From Pseudomonas sp. MRSN 12121 (GTDB taxonomy: Bacteria; Pseudomonadota; Gammaproteobacteria; Pseudomonadales; Pseudomonadaceae), in NCBI RefSeq assembly GCF_000931465.1, contig NZ_CP010892.1:1550001-1614000 (forward strand): a stretch of 64,000 bases of DNA, written 5' to 3'. This document shows positions 36,507-45,785 of this stretch, one piece after another. The position numbers were made by a program, and so were the translations under genes. The first letter of the stretch is position 1. The number at the start of each line of letters is the position of its first letter. The notes under the pieces were generated by a model. The model was not told where the DNA came from. It did no database searches and was given only the letters and a program-made list of their open reading frames with translations.

Positions 36507-37577
36507 ATGTTCAAGGTTTTACGCGACTGGGTTCAGCGCTATTTCTCCGATGAAGAGGCGGTGGTACTGGCCGTCCTGTTGTTCCTGGCCTTCACCGCGG
36601 TGCTGACGCTGGGGGGCATGCTTGCCCCCGTGCTGGCAGGGATGGTGCTGGCGTATCTGATGCAGGGGCTGGTGCTGACGCTCGAGCGCTGGCGCTTGCC
36701 CGGCGCCGTGGCGGTGGGCCTGGTCTTCGCCTTGTTCATGGGGATGTTGCTGGTGTTCATCGTGGTCGTCGTGCCGCTGTTGTGGCACCAGTTGATCACC
36801 TTGTTCAACGAGTTGCCGGGGATGCTCGCCAAGTGGCAATCGCTGCTTCTGCTGTTGCCGGAGCGTTATCCGCACCTGGTGTCGGACGAACAGGTGTTGC
36901 AGGCAATCGAAGTGGCGCGCGGCGAGATCGGCAAGTTCGGCCAGTGGGCGCTGACCTTTTCGCTGTCCAGCCTGCCGCTGCTGGTCAATATCATGATCTA
37001 CCTGGTGCTGGTGCCGATCCTGGTGTTTTTCTTCCTCAAGGACCGGGCAATGATCAGTCAGTGGGTGCGCGGTTACCTGCCGCGCGAGCGCGCCCTGATT
37101 ACCCGCGTGGCCCAGGAAATGAACCGGCAGATCGCCAACTATATTCGCGGCAAGGTAATCGAGATCGTGATTTGCGGTGGCGTGACCTACATCGCCTTCG
37201 TGGCCCTGGGGCTGAACTATGCGGCCCTGCTGGCATTGCTGGTGGGGATCTCGGTGGTGGTGCCCTATGTCGGGGCGGTGGTGGTGACCGTGCCGGTGGC
37301 GCTGATCGCGCTGTTCCAGTGGGGCTGGAGCGATCAGTTCATCTACCTGATGGCGGTCTACGGCATCATTCAGACACTGGATGGCAACGTGCTGGTGCCG
37401 CTGCTGTTTTCCGAGGCGGTGAACCTGCACCCAGTGGCAATCATTTGCGCAGTGCTGCTGTTTGGTGGTTTGTGGGGATTCTGGGGGGTGTTTTTCGCGA
37501 TTCCCCTGGCCACGCTGTTCAAGGCGGTGCTGGATGCCTGGCCGCGTAAAGAACCGGTCGTGGCGCCCTTGCTCTAG
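36507..37577 (+). CDS. perM: AI-2E family transporter PerM
   Basis: A 356-residue membrane protein with about eight helices in the AI-2E/PerM pattern, including VVVPYVGAVVVTVPVALIALFQWG and FSEAVNLHPVAIICAVLLFGGLWGFWGVFFAIPLATL. Its real substrate is not settled. The ATG at 36507 has AAGGA six bases ahead; a TTG one codon earlier is unlikely. It lies 40 bases after tusA. Confidence 0.85.
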   Translation: MFKVLRDWVQRYFSDEEAVVLAVLLFLAFTAVLTLGGMLAPVLAGMVLAYLMQGLVLTLERWRLPGAVAVGLVFALFMGMLLVFIVVVVPLLWHQLITLFNELPGMLAKWQSLLLLLPERYPHLVSDEQVLQAIEVARGEIGKFGQWALTFSLSSLPLLVNIMIYLVLVPILVFFFLKDRAMISQWVRGYLPRERALITRVAQEMNRQIANYIRGKVIEIVICGGVTYIAFVALGLNYAALLALLVGISVVVPYVGAVVVTVPVALIALFQWGWSDQFIYLMAVYGIIQTLDGNVLVPLLFSEAVNLHPVAIICAVLLFGGLWGFWGVFFAIPLATLFKAVLDAWPRKEPVVAPLL

Positions 37578-37597
37578 GAATTTTCTGCGCTGGAAAC

Positions 37598-37629
37598 GAA
37601 AAGGGGCGGCTGATTCAGCCGCCCCTTTT
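37598..37629. terminator. Bidirectional terminator between perM and bcp
   Basis: GAAAAGGGGCGGCTG faces CAGCCGCCCCTTTTC with a three-base loop; flanks are A/T rich on both sides, fitting two convergent genes. Confidence 0.9.
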
Positions 37630-37645
37630 CATTCTGTAGCCGGGC

Positions 37646-38119
37646 TCAGGCCTTGTTCAGGGCCTGGGCGGCGGCCAGTACCGCATCCACATGGCCTGGC
37701 ACTTTCACGCCGCGCCATTCCTGGCGCAGCACGCCGTTCTTGTCGATCAGGAAGGTGCTGCGATCGACACCCATGTATTCCTTGCCGTAGAGCTTCTTCA
37801 GCTTGATCACGTCGAATAGCTGGCAGACGGCTTCGTCCTTGTCGCTGATCAGCTCGAAGGGGAACTCCTGCTTGCACTTGAAGTTCTCGTGGGACTTCAG
37901 GCCGTCGCGGGAAACGCCGAACACCTCGGTATTGGCTGCCTTGAACGCGGCGTATTGATCGCGAAAGCCCTGGCCTTCGGTCGTGCAACCCGGGGTGCTG
38001 TCCTTGGGATAGAAGTAGATCACCACCTGCTTGCCCTTGAGCGCCGCGAGGCTGACGGTCTGACCGCTGGTGGCCGGCGCTTCGAAATTGGCAACAGGTT
38101 GGTCGATGGCAACGGTCAT
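37646..38119 (-). CDS. bcp: Peroxiredoxin Bcp
   Basis: A 157-residue AhpC/TSA thiol peroxidase. The peroxidatic Cys45 is in DSTPGCTTEG; further Cys82 and Cys99 may resolve the disulfide. The KDxTPGCTxEG pattern is the Bcp/PrxQ class, which reduces hydroperoxides with thioredoxin. AAGGA lies before the ATG; gcvR precedes it by ten bases, so both are one operon. Confidence 0.93.
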   Translation of the reverse strand: MTVAIDQPVANFEAPATSGQTVSLAALKGKQVVIYFYPKDSTPGCTTEGQGFRDQYAAFKAANTEVFGVSRDGLKSHENFKCKQEFPFELISDKDEAVCQLFDVIKLKKLYGKEYMGVDRSTFLIDKNGVLRQEWRGVKVPGHVDAVLAAAQALNKA

Positions 38120-38129
38120 TGGGGCTTCC

Positions 38130-38690
38130 TTACATGGGGTTCTGTGGGCGCCAGGGTTCGATCAGCGCGTCGAGGTTCAGTGCGTCGGCAAAGTCCAGGA
38201 ACTGATCGCGCAGCCAGCTGATCTGGGTGCCGGCCGGCAGGGTCACGGTAAAGGTGGCGTTGAGCATGGTGCCGCCGGTCTGTGGCGCCTGATAGGTATC
38301 GCAGGTCAGGTTTTCCAGCTCGATATGGTGGTCGATGAAGAACTGGCACAGCTCGTTGACGATGTCCGGGCGGTAGGCAGCGCTGACATAGGCCACATAA
38401 GGCAGCGCCTGTGGACGGTTGTCCAGCGCCGCGCTGCGCACCACGTTGACGGTGAAGGCATACTTCTTCGCCAGCGACGGCAGGCCAGCTTCCAGGCGCG
38501 CCAGGGCGTCCCAACTGCCGGAAACCTCCAGGACCAGCGCACTGCATTCGCCGTGGCGGGTCAGGCGGGAGGTCACCACCGCGCAGCGATTTTCATGGCT
38601 GGCGCGGCACAGGACGTTGGTCAGCTCCATGGGATTGGCGCCGAGGGCACTGATGACAAGGAATTGTTCGCGGACTGTGGGGGTGGACAT
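38130..38690 (-). CDS. gcvR: Glycine cleavage system transcriptional repressor GcvR
   Basis: A 186-residue protein made of two ACT domains (about 8-85 and 95-175: FLVISALGANPMELTNVLCRASHENRCAV; YVAYVSAAYRPDIVNELCQFF). GcvR binds glycine and checks GcvA in enterics. It has no DNA-binding domain, as expected. It is the first gene of a pair with bcp and divergent from dapA. Confidence 0.88.
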   Translation of the reverse strand: MSTPTVREQFLVISALGANPMELTNVLCRASHENRCAVVTSRLTRHGECSALVLEVSGSWDALARLEAGLPSLAKKYAFTVNVVRSAALDNRPQALPYVAYVSAAYRPDIVNELCQFFIDHHIELENLTCDTYQAPQTGGTMLNATFTVTLPAGTQISWLRDQFLDFADALNLDALIEPWRPQNPM

Positions 38691-39017
38691 GCAGCATTCC
38701 TAAAGCGATGAGCGGTCGATACTTTTTGCCGGCTCGAGTTCTGGGTAAACCTCCGGATGCGATTTCAGAAGCCCTGAAACGCCAGGTTGCGACGAGCTCC
38801 ATGGAGACCAGAGCGAGGGGCGGCAACGCAGGATTGGGGCTTCGGATGCCGAAAAGGGAGGCTGGAACCCGGCGTACAAGCTGGTCAGTACCGATCAAAG
38901 TCTGAAGGGTAGCGAAATCCGTCGCTCAGGGGAATGCTCGCAGCACGGTACTTCGCTTGTGCAAGCATCTTGGCGCCAGTACCATTACCGCTCTCTTTTT
39001 CCGGCAGGAGCGGTTGC

Positions 39018-39896
39018 ATGATTGCGGGCAGTATGGTGGCACTGGTCACACCCATGGATGCACAGGGTCGTCTCGACTGGGACAGCCTGAGCAAACTGGT
39101 GGACTTCCACCTGCAAGAGGGCACCAACGCCATTGTGGCGGTCGGCACCACGGGTGAGTCGGCTACCCTCGATGTGAACGAACACATCGAAGTGATTCGC
39201 CGGGTGGTCGCTCAGGTTGCGGGGCGCATCCCGGTGATCGCCGGTACCGGTGCCAACTCGACGCGCGAAGCGATCGAACTGACCACCAATGCGAAGATCG
39301 CCGGCGCCGATGCGTGCCTGCTGGTGACCCCGTACTACAACAAGCCGACGCAAGAAGGCCTGTATCAGCATTTCCGCGCCATTGCCGAAGCCGTCGATAT
39401 CCCGCAGATCCTCTACAACGTCCCGGGCCGCACCGCTTGCGACATGCAGGCTGAAACCGTGATCCGCCTGTCGACCGTGCCGAACATCATCGGCATCAAG
39501 GAAGCCACTGGCGACCTGCAACGCGCCAAGGACATCCTGGCCGGCGTGCGCAGCGACTTCCTGGTGTACTCCGGCGACGACGCAACCGCCGTCGAGCTGA
39601 TCCTGCTGGGTGGCAAGGGCAACATTTCTGTGACCGCCAACGTGGCGCCCAGGACCATGAGCGAGATGTGTGCCGCCGCGATGCAAGGCGACGCCGCCAC
39701 TGCCCGGGCGATCCACGAGAAGCTGATGCCGCTCAACAAGACACTGTTCATCGAATCCAACCCTATTCCCGTGAAATGGGCCCTGTGCGAAATGGGCTTG
39801 ATGGCAAACGGTATCCGTCTGCCGCTCACCTGGCTCAGTGCTGCCTGTCACGAACCGCTGCGGCAGGCCATGCGCCAGTCCGGCGTATTGGTTTAA
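39018..39896 (+). CDS. dapA: 4-hydroxy-tetrahydrodipicolinate synthase
   Basis: A 292-residue aldolase-class lyase opening MIAGSMVALVTPMDAQGRLDWDSL. The catalytic Lys is in NIIGIKEATGDLQRA, the Tyr in PQILYNVPGRTACDM, and GTTGESATL binds pyruvate. It condenses pyruvate with aspartate semialdehyde for lysine and peptidoglycan. AGGAG seven bases ahead of 39018 fixes the start. Confidence 0.96.
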   Translation: MIAGSMVALVTPMDAQGRLDWDSLSKLVDFHLQEGTNAIVAVGTTGESATLDVNEHIEVIRRVVAQVAGRIPVIAGTGANSTREAIELTTNAKIAGADACLLVTPYYNKPTQEGLYQHFRAIAEAVDIPQILYNVPGRTACDMQAETVIRLSTVPNIIGIKEATGDLQRAKDILAGVRSDFLVYSGDDATAVELILLGGKGNISVTANVAPRTMSEMCAAAMQGDAATARAIHEKLMPLNKTLFIESNPIPVKWALCEMGLMANGIRLPLTWLSAACHEPLRQAMRQSGVLV

Positions 39897-39913
39897 TTGA
39901 GGAAGTACTACGC

Positions 39914-41026
39914 ATGAAGCGATTGGCCGGACTTTCCGCACTTGCCTTGATTATCTCCAGCACCAGTGGCTGCGGTTGGATTTGGGGGCCGGAAGGCTAC
40001 TTCCGCGACCGCGGCAGCGATTACCTGCAAGCGCAACAAACCGCACCGATGCAGCTGCCGTCGGATGTCAGCACTTCCAAGCGGCTCGACCCGCTGTTGC
40101 CGATCCCGCGCAACGTGCCCGACGACACCGTCAAGGGCGAATACGTGGTGCCGCGTCCCCAGCCGCTGGGCTCGGTGGCCGATGCCAGCGACTACACCCT
40201 GCAGAAGAGCGGCGATTCGCGTTGGGTCATGGCCCAGCACGCGCCTTCCGAAGTCTGGCCGGTGGCCATGCAGTTCTTCCAGGACAACGGTTTCCGGATT
40301 GACGAGCAGCGTCCGCAGACCGGCGAATTCACGACCGCCTGGCAGCGCTCCGACGAGCTCTCCGCGTCCATGGCCAAGCGCCTGGGCAGTGCGGGTTCGG
40401 CCAACAACGAAACCCGTGTGCGGGTGCGTATCGAGCCAGGCGTGCAGCGCAACACCAGTGAAGTCTATGTGGTCAGCGCCGAGCGTCCTGCCGGCAGCAC
40501 GTCCAATGTCGATTTCACCAACCGTTCGGTCAACACCGGCCTGGACTCCGCACTTGTCGATGAAATGCTCGCCAGCATGAGCCGCAGCGCCGAGAAGGGC
40601 GGTTCGGTGTCCCTGCTGGCCGCACGTGATTTCGATACCCCCAGCCGTGTCAGCCTGACCGAGGACGGTAGCGGCAACGTGGTGCTCAACCTCGGCGAAG
40701 ACCTCGATCGCGCCTGGTCGAGCGTCGGCCGTGCGCTGGAGCAGGGCGAATGGCGGGTTGAGGACATCAACCGCAGCCTGGGCCTGTACTACATCAACCT
40801 GGCGGAAAAAGCCCAGAAGAAAGACGACGAGCCAGGCTTCTTCGGCAAGTTGTTCGGCAGCGCCCCGGCCAAGGAAGAAGTCGAAGCCCGTGCCGAGCGT
40901 TATCAGGTTCGCCTGAGCAAGGTGGGCGAGAACGTCCAGGTTACCGTCGAGAAGGACATCAACACCGTCGCCCCGGCTGATGTGGCACGCAAGGTCTTGA
41001 GCGTGATTCAGGACAACCTGGGCTGA
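39914..41026 (+). CDS. bamC: Outer-membrane assembly lipoprotein BamC
   Basis: A 370-residue lipoprotein with lipobox STSGC. After the flexible N-terminal lasso (LPSDVSTSKRLDPLLPIPRN) come two helix-grip domains. It is part of the BAM complex that inserts outer-membrane proteins. The start at 39914 is the first that leaves the lipobox at the normal position; dapA ends 17 bases before. The dapA-bamC order is standard. Confidence 0.93.
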   Translation: MKRLAGLSALALIISSTSGCGWIWGPEGYFRDRGSDYLQAQQTAPMQLPSDVSTSKRLDPLLPIPRNVPDDTVKGEYVVPRPQPLGSVADASDYTLQKSGDSRWVMAQHAPSEVWPVAMQFFQDNGFRIDEQRPQTGEFTTAWQRSDELSASMAKRLGSAGSANNETRVRVRIEPGVQRNTSEVYVVSAERPAGSTSNVDFTNRSVNTGLDSALVDEMLASMSRSAEKGGSVSLLAARDFDTPSRVSLTEDGSGNVVLNLGEDLDRAWSSVGRALEQGEWRVEDINRSLGLYYINLAEKAQKKDDEPGFFGKLFGSAPAKEEVEARAERYQVRLSKVGENVQVTVEKDINTVAPADVARKVLSVIQDNLG

Positions 41027-41030
41027 TCCG

Positions 41031-41789
41031 ATGCGTTTCGCCGTTCTCGGTAGCGGTAGTCAAGGGAACGGCACGCTGATAGCCAGTGATGACACCTGTG
41101 TCCTGGTGGATTGTGGTTTCTCCCTGCGGGAAACCGAGCGGCGCCTGCTGCGCCTGGGGCTACACCCCGCGCAACTGAGCGCGATCCTGGTAACCCACGA
41201 GCATGCCGACCACGTGCATGGCGTGGGTTTGCTGTCTCGGCGCTACAATTTACCGGTCTACCTCAGTCGCGGGACATTGCGCGGGATGCGTAAGCCGGTG
41301 GACGCCGCGGGTTTTCTTGCCGGGGGCGAAACGCTCCAGGTTGGCGCTCTGAGCATCGGTGTGACCAGCGTCGCTCACGATGCGCTGGAGCCTGTGCAGT
41401 ACGTGTTCAGTGACGGTCGGCGGCGTTTTGGCCTGTTGACCGACCTGGGCTCCTATTGCGACAGGGTGATCGACGGCTATCGCGGGCTGGATGCCTTGAT
41501 GATCGAGGCCAATCACTGCCGTGACATGCTGGCGCGAGGTTACTACCCGTATTTCCTCAAGCAGCGGGTCGGCGGGGAAATGGGACATTTGAACAACCAC
41601 CAGGCCGCAAGCCTGGTGGCCGAGTTGGGCTGGCAGGACTTGCAACACCTGGTACTGGCCCATCTCAGCAGCAAGAACAACCTGCCGCAGCTGGCCCGGC
41701 AATGTTTTGTCGACACCCTCGGGTGCGACCCGGACTGGCTGCAACTGGCCGATCAAGATTCAGGGCTCGACTGGCGACACATCGCCTAG
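41031..41789 (+). CDS. MBL-fold metallo-hydrolase (YycJ/WalJ-like)
   Basis: A 252-residue metallo-beta-lactamase-fold enzyme with the metal motif THEHADHVHG, a further Asp in LTDLGSYCD and His in EANHCRDM and LAHLSSKNN. The start MRFAVLGSGSQGNGTLI is typical of the WalJ/YycJ type of putative phosphodiesterases or 5'-exonucleases. It follows bamC by four bases, in an operon with it and purC. Substrate unknown. Confidence 0.85.
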   Translation: MRFAVLGSGSQGNGTLIASDDTCVLVDCGFSLRETERRLLRLGLHPAQLSAILVTHEHADHVHGVGLLSRRYNLPVYLSRGTLRGMRKPVDAAGFLAGGETLQVGALSIGVTSVAHDALEPVQYVFSDGRRRFGLLTDLGSYCDRVIDGYRGLDALMIEANHCRDMLARGYYPYFLKQRVGGEMGHLNNHQAASLVAELGWQDLQHLVLAHLSSKNNLPQLARQCFVDTLGCDPDWLQLADQDSGLDWRHIA

Positions 41790-41817
41790 CCCACCTACTT
41801 AGCAAGCGGAGCCCATC

Positions 41818-42528
41818 ATGGAAAAACGTGAAGAACTCTACCGCGGCAAGGCCAAATCGGTTTACAAGACCGACGACGCCGACCGCCTGGTCCTGCTGTT
41901 TCGCAACGACACTTCGGCGTTCGACGGCAAGCGTATCGAGCAGCTCGATCGCAAAGGCATGGTGAACAACAAGTTCAACGCCTTCATCATGCAGAAACTC
42001 GAAGAGGCCGGCGTGCCGACCCAATTCGACAAGCTGCTGGGCGACAACGAGTGCCTGGTGAAGAAGCTGGACATGATCCCGGTCGAGTGCGTCGTGCGTA
42101 ACTACGCCGCTGGCAGCCTGGTCAAGCGCCTGGGTGTGGAGGAGGGCCTGAAGCTCAATCCTTACACGTTCGAACTGTTCCTGAAGGACGACGCCAAGGG
42201 TGACCCGTTCATCAACGAATCCCACGTCGTGGCGTTCGGTTGGGGCACCGCCGAGCAACTGGCGCGCATGAAGGAACTGTCGCTCAAGGTCAACGAAGTC
42301 CTGAGCAAGCTGTTCGACGATGCCGGCCTGCTGCTGGTGGACTTCAAGCTGGAGTTCGGCGTATTCCACGGCCAGATCGTCCTGGGCGACGAATTCAGCC
42401 CGGACGGCTGCCGCCTGTGGGACAAGGAAACCCGCAAGAAGATGGACAAGGACCGCTTCCGCCAGGGCCTCGGTGACGTGATCGAAGCCTACGAAGAAGT
42501 CGCCAACCGTCTGGGTGTACCGCTGTAA
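41818..42528 (+). CDS. purC: Phosphoribosylaminoimidazole-succinocarboxamide synthase
   Basis: A 236-residue SAICAR synthetase with [30 protein letters not shown] at its start, [15 protein letters not shown] and [30 protein letters not shown]. It adds aspartate to CAIR in purine synthesis. GGAG precedes the ATG. Confidence 0.96.
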   Translation: MEKREELYRGKAKSVYKTDDADRLVLLFRNDTSAFDGKRIEQLDRKGMVNNKFNAFIMQKLEEAGVPTQFDKLLGDNECLVKKLDMIPVECVVRNYAAGSLVKRLGVEEGLKLNPYTFELFLKDDAKGDPFINESHVVAFGWGTAEQLARMKELSLKVNEVLSKLFDDAGLLLVDFKLEFGVFHGQIVLGDEFSPDGCRLWDKETRKKMDKDRFRQGLGDVIEAYEEVANRLGVPL

Positions 42529-42612
42529 TCGACGCAACCGACTGATAGCACGGAAAAAATTTGCTCGAGGGGCTTCGCTTCGGGCAAAGGTGCTGTTATG
42601 ATGCGCGCCGTT

Positions 42613-42702
42613 GGAGAGATGCCAGAGTGGCCGAATGGGACGGATTCGAAATCCGTTGTACCTTCGCGGGTACCTAGGGTTCGAATCCCTATCTCTCCGC
42701 CA
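42613..42702 (+). tRNA. tRNA-Ser (anticodon CGA), island attachment gene
   Basis: 90 bases with an encoded CCA. The acceptor arm GGAGAGA pairs with TCTCTCC, the long variable arm of serine tRNAs is GTACCTTCGCGGGTAC, and the anticodon loop TTCGAAA gives CGA. The last 17 bases, plus one base, are repeated at 52543, so the island uses the tRNA 3' end as its target and keeps the gene complete. Confidence 0.94.
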
Positions 42703-42703
42703 T
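42686..42703 (+). other. attL core (tRNA-Ser end of the island)
   Basis: The 18 bases TCCCTATCTCTCCGCCAT at the 3' end of tRNA-Ser are repeated exactly at 52543-52560. They define the integration core. Confidence 0.85.
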
Positions 42704-42709
42704 CATTTG

Positions 42710-42743
42710 AAAAGCCCCGCAGATCAAGGTCTGCGGGGCTTTT
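42710..42743 (+). terminator. Terminator after tRNA-Ser, carried by the island
   Basis: AAAAGCCCCGCAGA pairs with TCTGCGGGGCTTTT over a six-base loop. It lies inside the island and so replaces the terminator that is now beyond attR (52568-52600), which has a different stem end. Confidence 0.88.
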
Positions 42744-42754
42744 TTGTTTATGGT

Positions 42755-42776
42755 TTGTACTACTGGGTTGTACAAC
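42755..42776 (+). promoter_or_regulatory. Left integrase arm-type repeats (candidate)
   Basis: TTGTACTAC at 42755 and TTGTACAAC at 42768, 13 bases apart. The same pair at the same pitch and orientation lies at the other end (52460 and 52473). Confidence 0.6.
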
Positions 42777-43075
42777 TCACGTTATGGCACCTACCCGGTG
42801 TGGTGGTGCAGCGACGCCTCAACCGCTAGGTGCTGGACACGTCGTTTGAACTCCCATAATCATGCTGAAGGGGCGGGCAATGCCGTTTGGGCTTGATGTA
42901 GTGGTTTGGATAGACAGAGGCAGTATGGTCAACCATGCGCTTCCCTGTGCTTACTGGCCTTCGGGCAAACGGAATTGTAAGATGGGGCTACTTGACGAAC
43001 TCCGATGCAAACAGTCTAGGGCAGCATTCTGTAACTGGCCTTTGAGTACGAACCCAACTTAAGCTTGAGACCTCA
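42777..43075. other. Island left-end intergenic region
   Basis: About 300 bases before the methyltransferase. No gene or further dyad I can support; the methyltransferase promoter should lie here. Confidence 0.4.
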
Positions 43076-44248
43076 ATGACTTCAGCTGCAAATTTCTCCC
43101 TTGATGGTGTTTTTCTTCAGCCTAGGCTCAACATCGAGCAGAAAACTCGAACCAGTCGCCTTCCTTGGCGTGGGCAATTCTCGCCGGAGTTCGTCGAATA
43201 TCTACTTGAAACGGCATTGCTAGATGCCCAGACCATTTTTGACCCATTCTGTGGTAGTGGTACGGTGATTTATGAAGCGGCCTTTAAAGGTCGTACCGCT
43301 GTAGGGACCGAGGTAAATCCATCCGCATGGCATCTTGCGACGTTAGCGTCACTGGCATGTTTAAGTCCTGGTGGCCTTGATGATGTTTCTTCCGAGCTAG
43401 ATAAACAAATACTCGAGCTATCGAGTTTTGATTTTTCGCATAGCTATGTTCGTGAGGCTCTATCGTCTTGTTCTTCCGGTTCAGATGCGGTGAAGAAATG
43501 TCTTGCTGCTAGCATTCTACTGGGTATGAAAAATAGTACCGAACTAAATGAAAAAATAATTCAGTATGGCGCCAAGATTGTAAAGAAAATCTTAAATGAA
43601 GTCAGGTTGTATCGAGGGGTAGGAGAGTGTCTTCTCGAAGATGCGCGATATACTTCCCTTAAATCTGACACTGTTGACGGTGTGATTACGTCTCCGCCAT
43701 ATATAAACGTGTTCAATTATCATCAGAATTATCGGCCTGCAACGGAACTGCTCGGGTGGAATCCACTGAGCGCAGCCAAATCCGAAATAGGCGCAAACCG
43801 AAAACATCGACAAAACCGCTTTCTGACTGTCGTACAATATTGCATTGACATGGCGATGGTCATTGACGAACTTGCAAGGGTTTGTAAGATTGGGGCTGTC
43901 GTTGTTATGGTCGTGGGTAGAGAGTCTAACATTCTTGGGACTTCTTTTTTGAACTCTGAAATCATTTCAAAACTTTTTGATGAAAGTCATGCGTTCAGTT
44001 TTGTACAAAAGGCTGAGCGTGTATTCACCAATCGGTTTGGGCAGGAAATATACGAGGATATTCTTGTTCTGAAATGTGTTGGTAAGAGTAAAATAATGCA
44101 GGATTCCGCCAGAGCAATTGGCGTAGAGGCTCTCATGACTGCGATAAATATAGCCCCTTTTAGCAGTGTGGAATTGTTGCAACTAGCAATAAAGTCCGCT
44201 GGTAAAGTAGCGGCTTCGCCCATGCTGGCTCTACAAAAACCGTACTAA
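43076..44248 (+). CDS. Site-specific DNA methyltransferase (amino-MTase)
   Basis: A 390-residue MTase. The AdoMet-binding motif DPFCGSGT is at 56-63 and the catalytic TSPPY at 205-209, so motif I precedes motif IV with about 140 residues between, in contrast to the beta-class order usual for enzymes with (T)SPPY. The SPPY tetrad points to N4-cytosine or N6-adenine methylation. PWRGQFSPEFVEYLL near residue 30 recurs in this kind of MTase. It protects DNA from the following restriction gene; the stop is 12 bases before that start. AT-rich, hence recently acquired. Recognition site unknown. Confidence 0.82.
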   Translation: MTSAANFSLDGVFLQPRLNIEQKTRTSRLPWRGQFSPEFVEYLLETALLDAQTIFDPFCGSGTVIYEAAFKGRTAVGTEVNPSAWHLATLASLACLSPGGLDDVSSELDKQILELSSFDFSHSYVREALSSCSSGSDAVKKCLAASILLGMKNSTELNEKIIQYGAKIVKKILNEVRLYRGVGECLLEDARYTSLKSDTVDGVITSPPYINVFNYHQNYRPATELLGWNPLSAAKSEIGANRKHRQNRFLTVVQYCIDMAMVIDELARVCKIGAVVVMVVGRESNILGTSFLNSEIISKLFDESHAFSFVQKAERVFTNRFGQEIYEDILVLKCVGKSKIMQDSARAIGVEALMTAINIAPFSSVELLQLAIKSAGKVAASPMLALQKPY

Positions 44249-44260
44249 TAGGATGTGACT

Positions 44261-45184
44261 GTGAAGGTTTCTCACCCGGAAACACATGGAAGTAAACTGA
44301 AGGCGTTGGCACAAAATTCTAGTCTGCCAAATGGCGATAGGCAGAGAGTGCTTGATGCCATTGAAAAATACGAGGAGTGGCGTTCCGCGTTGTCGGAAAT
44401 GTCTGGTGAAGGTAAGGATTTACTGGGCCGTCTCGTTGCACTACTCAATGATTACAAAAACTCGATCGATCTTGATCTGATATTTGGTTCCAAGAATGAT
44501 TTTCTTTATCGTCAGAACGGCCAGTTGAAACTTTCCAATAGCATATTAGAGGAGTTTCTTCCATATGTGTTTGATGAGAGGATGGTGCCAGGATTCAAAA
44601 GGCTGTCAAATGTGATATGCGGTCCGCAATCCTCTTTCGCGGGTCTAAGCTTTGGCTCGCCATTTTTGGATTTGGACGCGGGTGGTGTCTTTCTGAAAAA
44701 TAAAGATCAGGATTTTTCGGTAGCCAAAACGCATCGTATTACTATTAGCGATTTTCCTGTGACTGAAAAATCTTTCACTGCGAAGTTTTGTGTTTCACAT
44801 TTTGCCACTGAAATAAAAACAAACTTGGATAAGACAATGTTTCAGGAGGCATCCCAGACAGCAAACGAACTAAAGCGAGCTGTTCCGGGTTCGAAATATA
44901 TTTTGCTTTGCGAATATTTGGATATGACGCCGATTACAACCAAGCTTACTTCTATTGATGAAGTCGTTGTTTTGAGAAAGGCAAAGCGTCTTGCTTCAAA
45001 TGTTCGTAAGGCTTTTAGCACGCATGAAGGCAGGCAAAGCAGTAAGTCTGCTTACACAAAGTTTGTACTTGATAATCCAATACATGTTTCAAGTTTTGAA
45101 AGATTCCTTGCTCATTTGGATGAGTGTTTTCCTGAAGCAGGTGATGATACAGTTGATACAGTGTTGGAGCGTGGGTATTTTTGA
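44261..45184 (+). CDS. Putative type II restriction endonuclease, Bpu10I-like
   Basis: A protein of about 307 residues. The segment around EIKTNLDKTMFQEASQTANELKRAVPG, with an acidic residue two before Lys, then LLCEYLDMTPI, matches my memory of the Bpu10I endonuclease family and reads as a PD-(D/E)xK-type ExK active site (near residues 184-186). The ending VLERGYF is also typical. I cannot run a search, so the family is likely, not certain. AGGA seven bases ahead favours the GTG at 44261 over that at 44255. It forms an R-M pair with the methyltransferase. Confidence 0.65.
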   Translation: MKVSHPETHGSKLKALAQNSSLPNGDRQRVLDAIEKYEEWRSALSEMSGEGKDLLGRLVALLNDYKNSIDLDLIFGSKNDFLYRQNGQLKLSNSILEEFLPYVFDERMVPGFKRLSNVICGPQSSFAGLSFGSPFLDLDAGGVFLKNKDQDFSVAKTHRITISDFPVTEKSFTAKFCVSHFATEIKTNLDKTMFQEASQTANELKRAVPGSKYILLCEYLDMTPITTKLTSIDEVVVLRKAKRLASNVRKAFSTHEGRQSSKSAYTKFVLDNPIHVSSFERFLAHLDECFPEAGDDTVDTVLERGYF

Positions 45185-45305
45185 ATTCGATATCGTACAA
45201 AGTTGGAAGCGAATTTTGTAGTGGTGTCGAATTAGGAAGTACAGTTGATTCTATGTTGTCTTTGTTTCTGGTGCATTCTAACTAATTCTCTGCGATACAA
45301 ATGAG

Positions 45306-45335
45306 AACCTCGTAATCATGAATCACGGGGTTTTT
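45306..45335 (+). terminator. Terminator of the restriction-modification operon
   Basis: AACCTCGT pairs with ACGGGGTT (one G-U) over an 11-base loop, followed by TTTTT, about 120 bases after the endonuclease. Confidence 0.7.
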
Positions 45336-45473
45336 ACTTTCTGAAGCGTTATCGTTTCTGCTGCAATCTTCAGTCCCTTCTTTTCGCGACAGGCTGTGGC
45401 TCCTCGCGTCGTTATGCAATCTTTGGGGTGGCGATGAAATCGCCTCGTTCGGAATCTCAGCGTTGCCGTCTAT

Positions 45474-45508
45474 CGTTTCCCGTTTCCCGTTTCCCGTTTC
45501 CCGTTTCG
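45474..45508. repeat. Tandem CGTTTCC heptamers
   Basis: Four perfect copies of CGTTTCC and one variant (CGTTTCG) lie head to tail between the R-M operon and the replication gene. They may be iterons, or a simple expansion. Confidence 0.85.
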
Positions 45509-45661
45509 GCGCACATGCAGAATCATGTGCTGATGTGGTTTTGGCATTTTTTTTGATCAATGTTTAGATCGCCGCTGCCATGCCTTATGATTGAGATGTA
45601 ACGGCAGAACCTCTTTTGTCAGACTGCAATTCCACCTGAAGCCCGCCAACAGCAATGCTTG

Positions 45662-45671
45662 GAATGCATTC
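45662..45671. other. Short palindrome in the replication gene leader
   Basis: GAATGCATTC is a perfect ten-base palindrome, 115 bases before the HUH gene. Short enough to be chance. Confidence 0.25.
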
Positions 45672-45735
45672 GGCTGCGTGTACCGTTGTAATATCCATCA
45701 GTGACAACCACAGCGCTGTAGATAACATTTTATAT

Positions 45736-45752
45736 ATTATGGTCATCATAAT
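45736..45752. promoter_or_regulatory. Dyad just before the HUH gene
   Basis: ATTATG, GTCAT, CATAAT forms a 17-base inverted repeat 34 bases before the start. It may be an operator or part of the replication origin (nick hairpin). Confidence 0.45.
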
Positions 45753-45785
45753 AACAATCAAGACTAACAGGAATCAAAACTAAAG

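Noticed and set aside
42862-43062. Small open frame at the left end of the island
   Set aside because: No ribosome site, no family features and codon use unlike the real island genes.
45474-45508. CGTTTCC heptamers as a CRISPR array
   Set aside because: Units are contiguous with no spacers and only 7 bases long; no cas gene is present.
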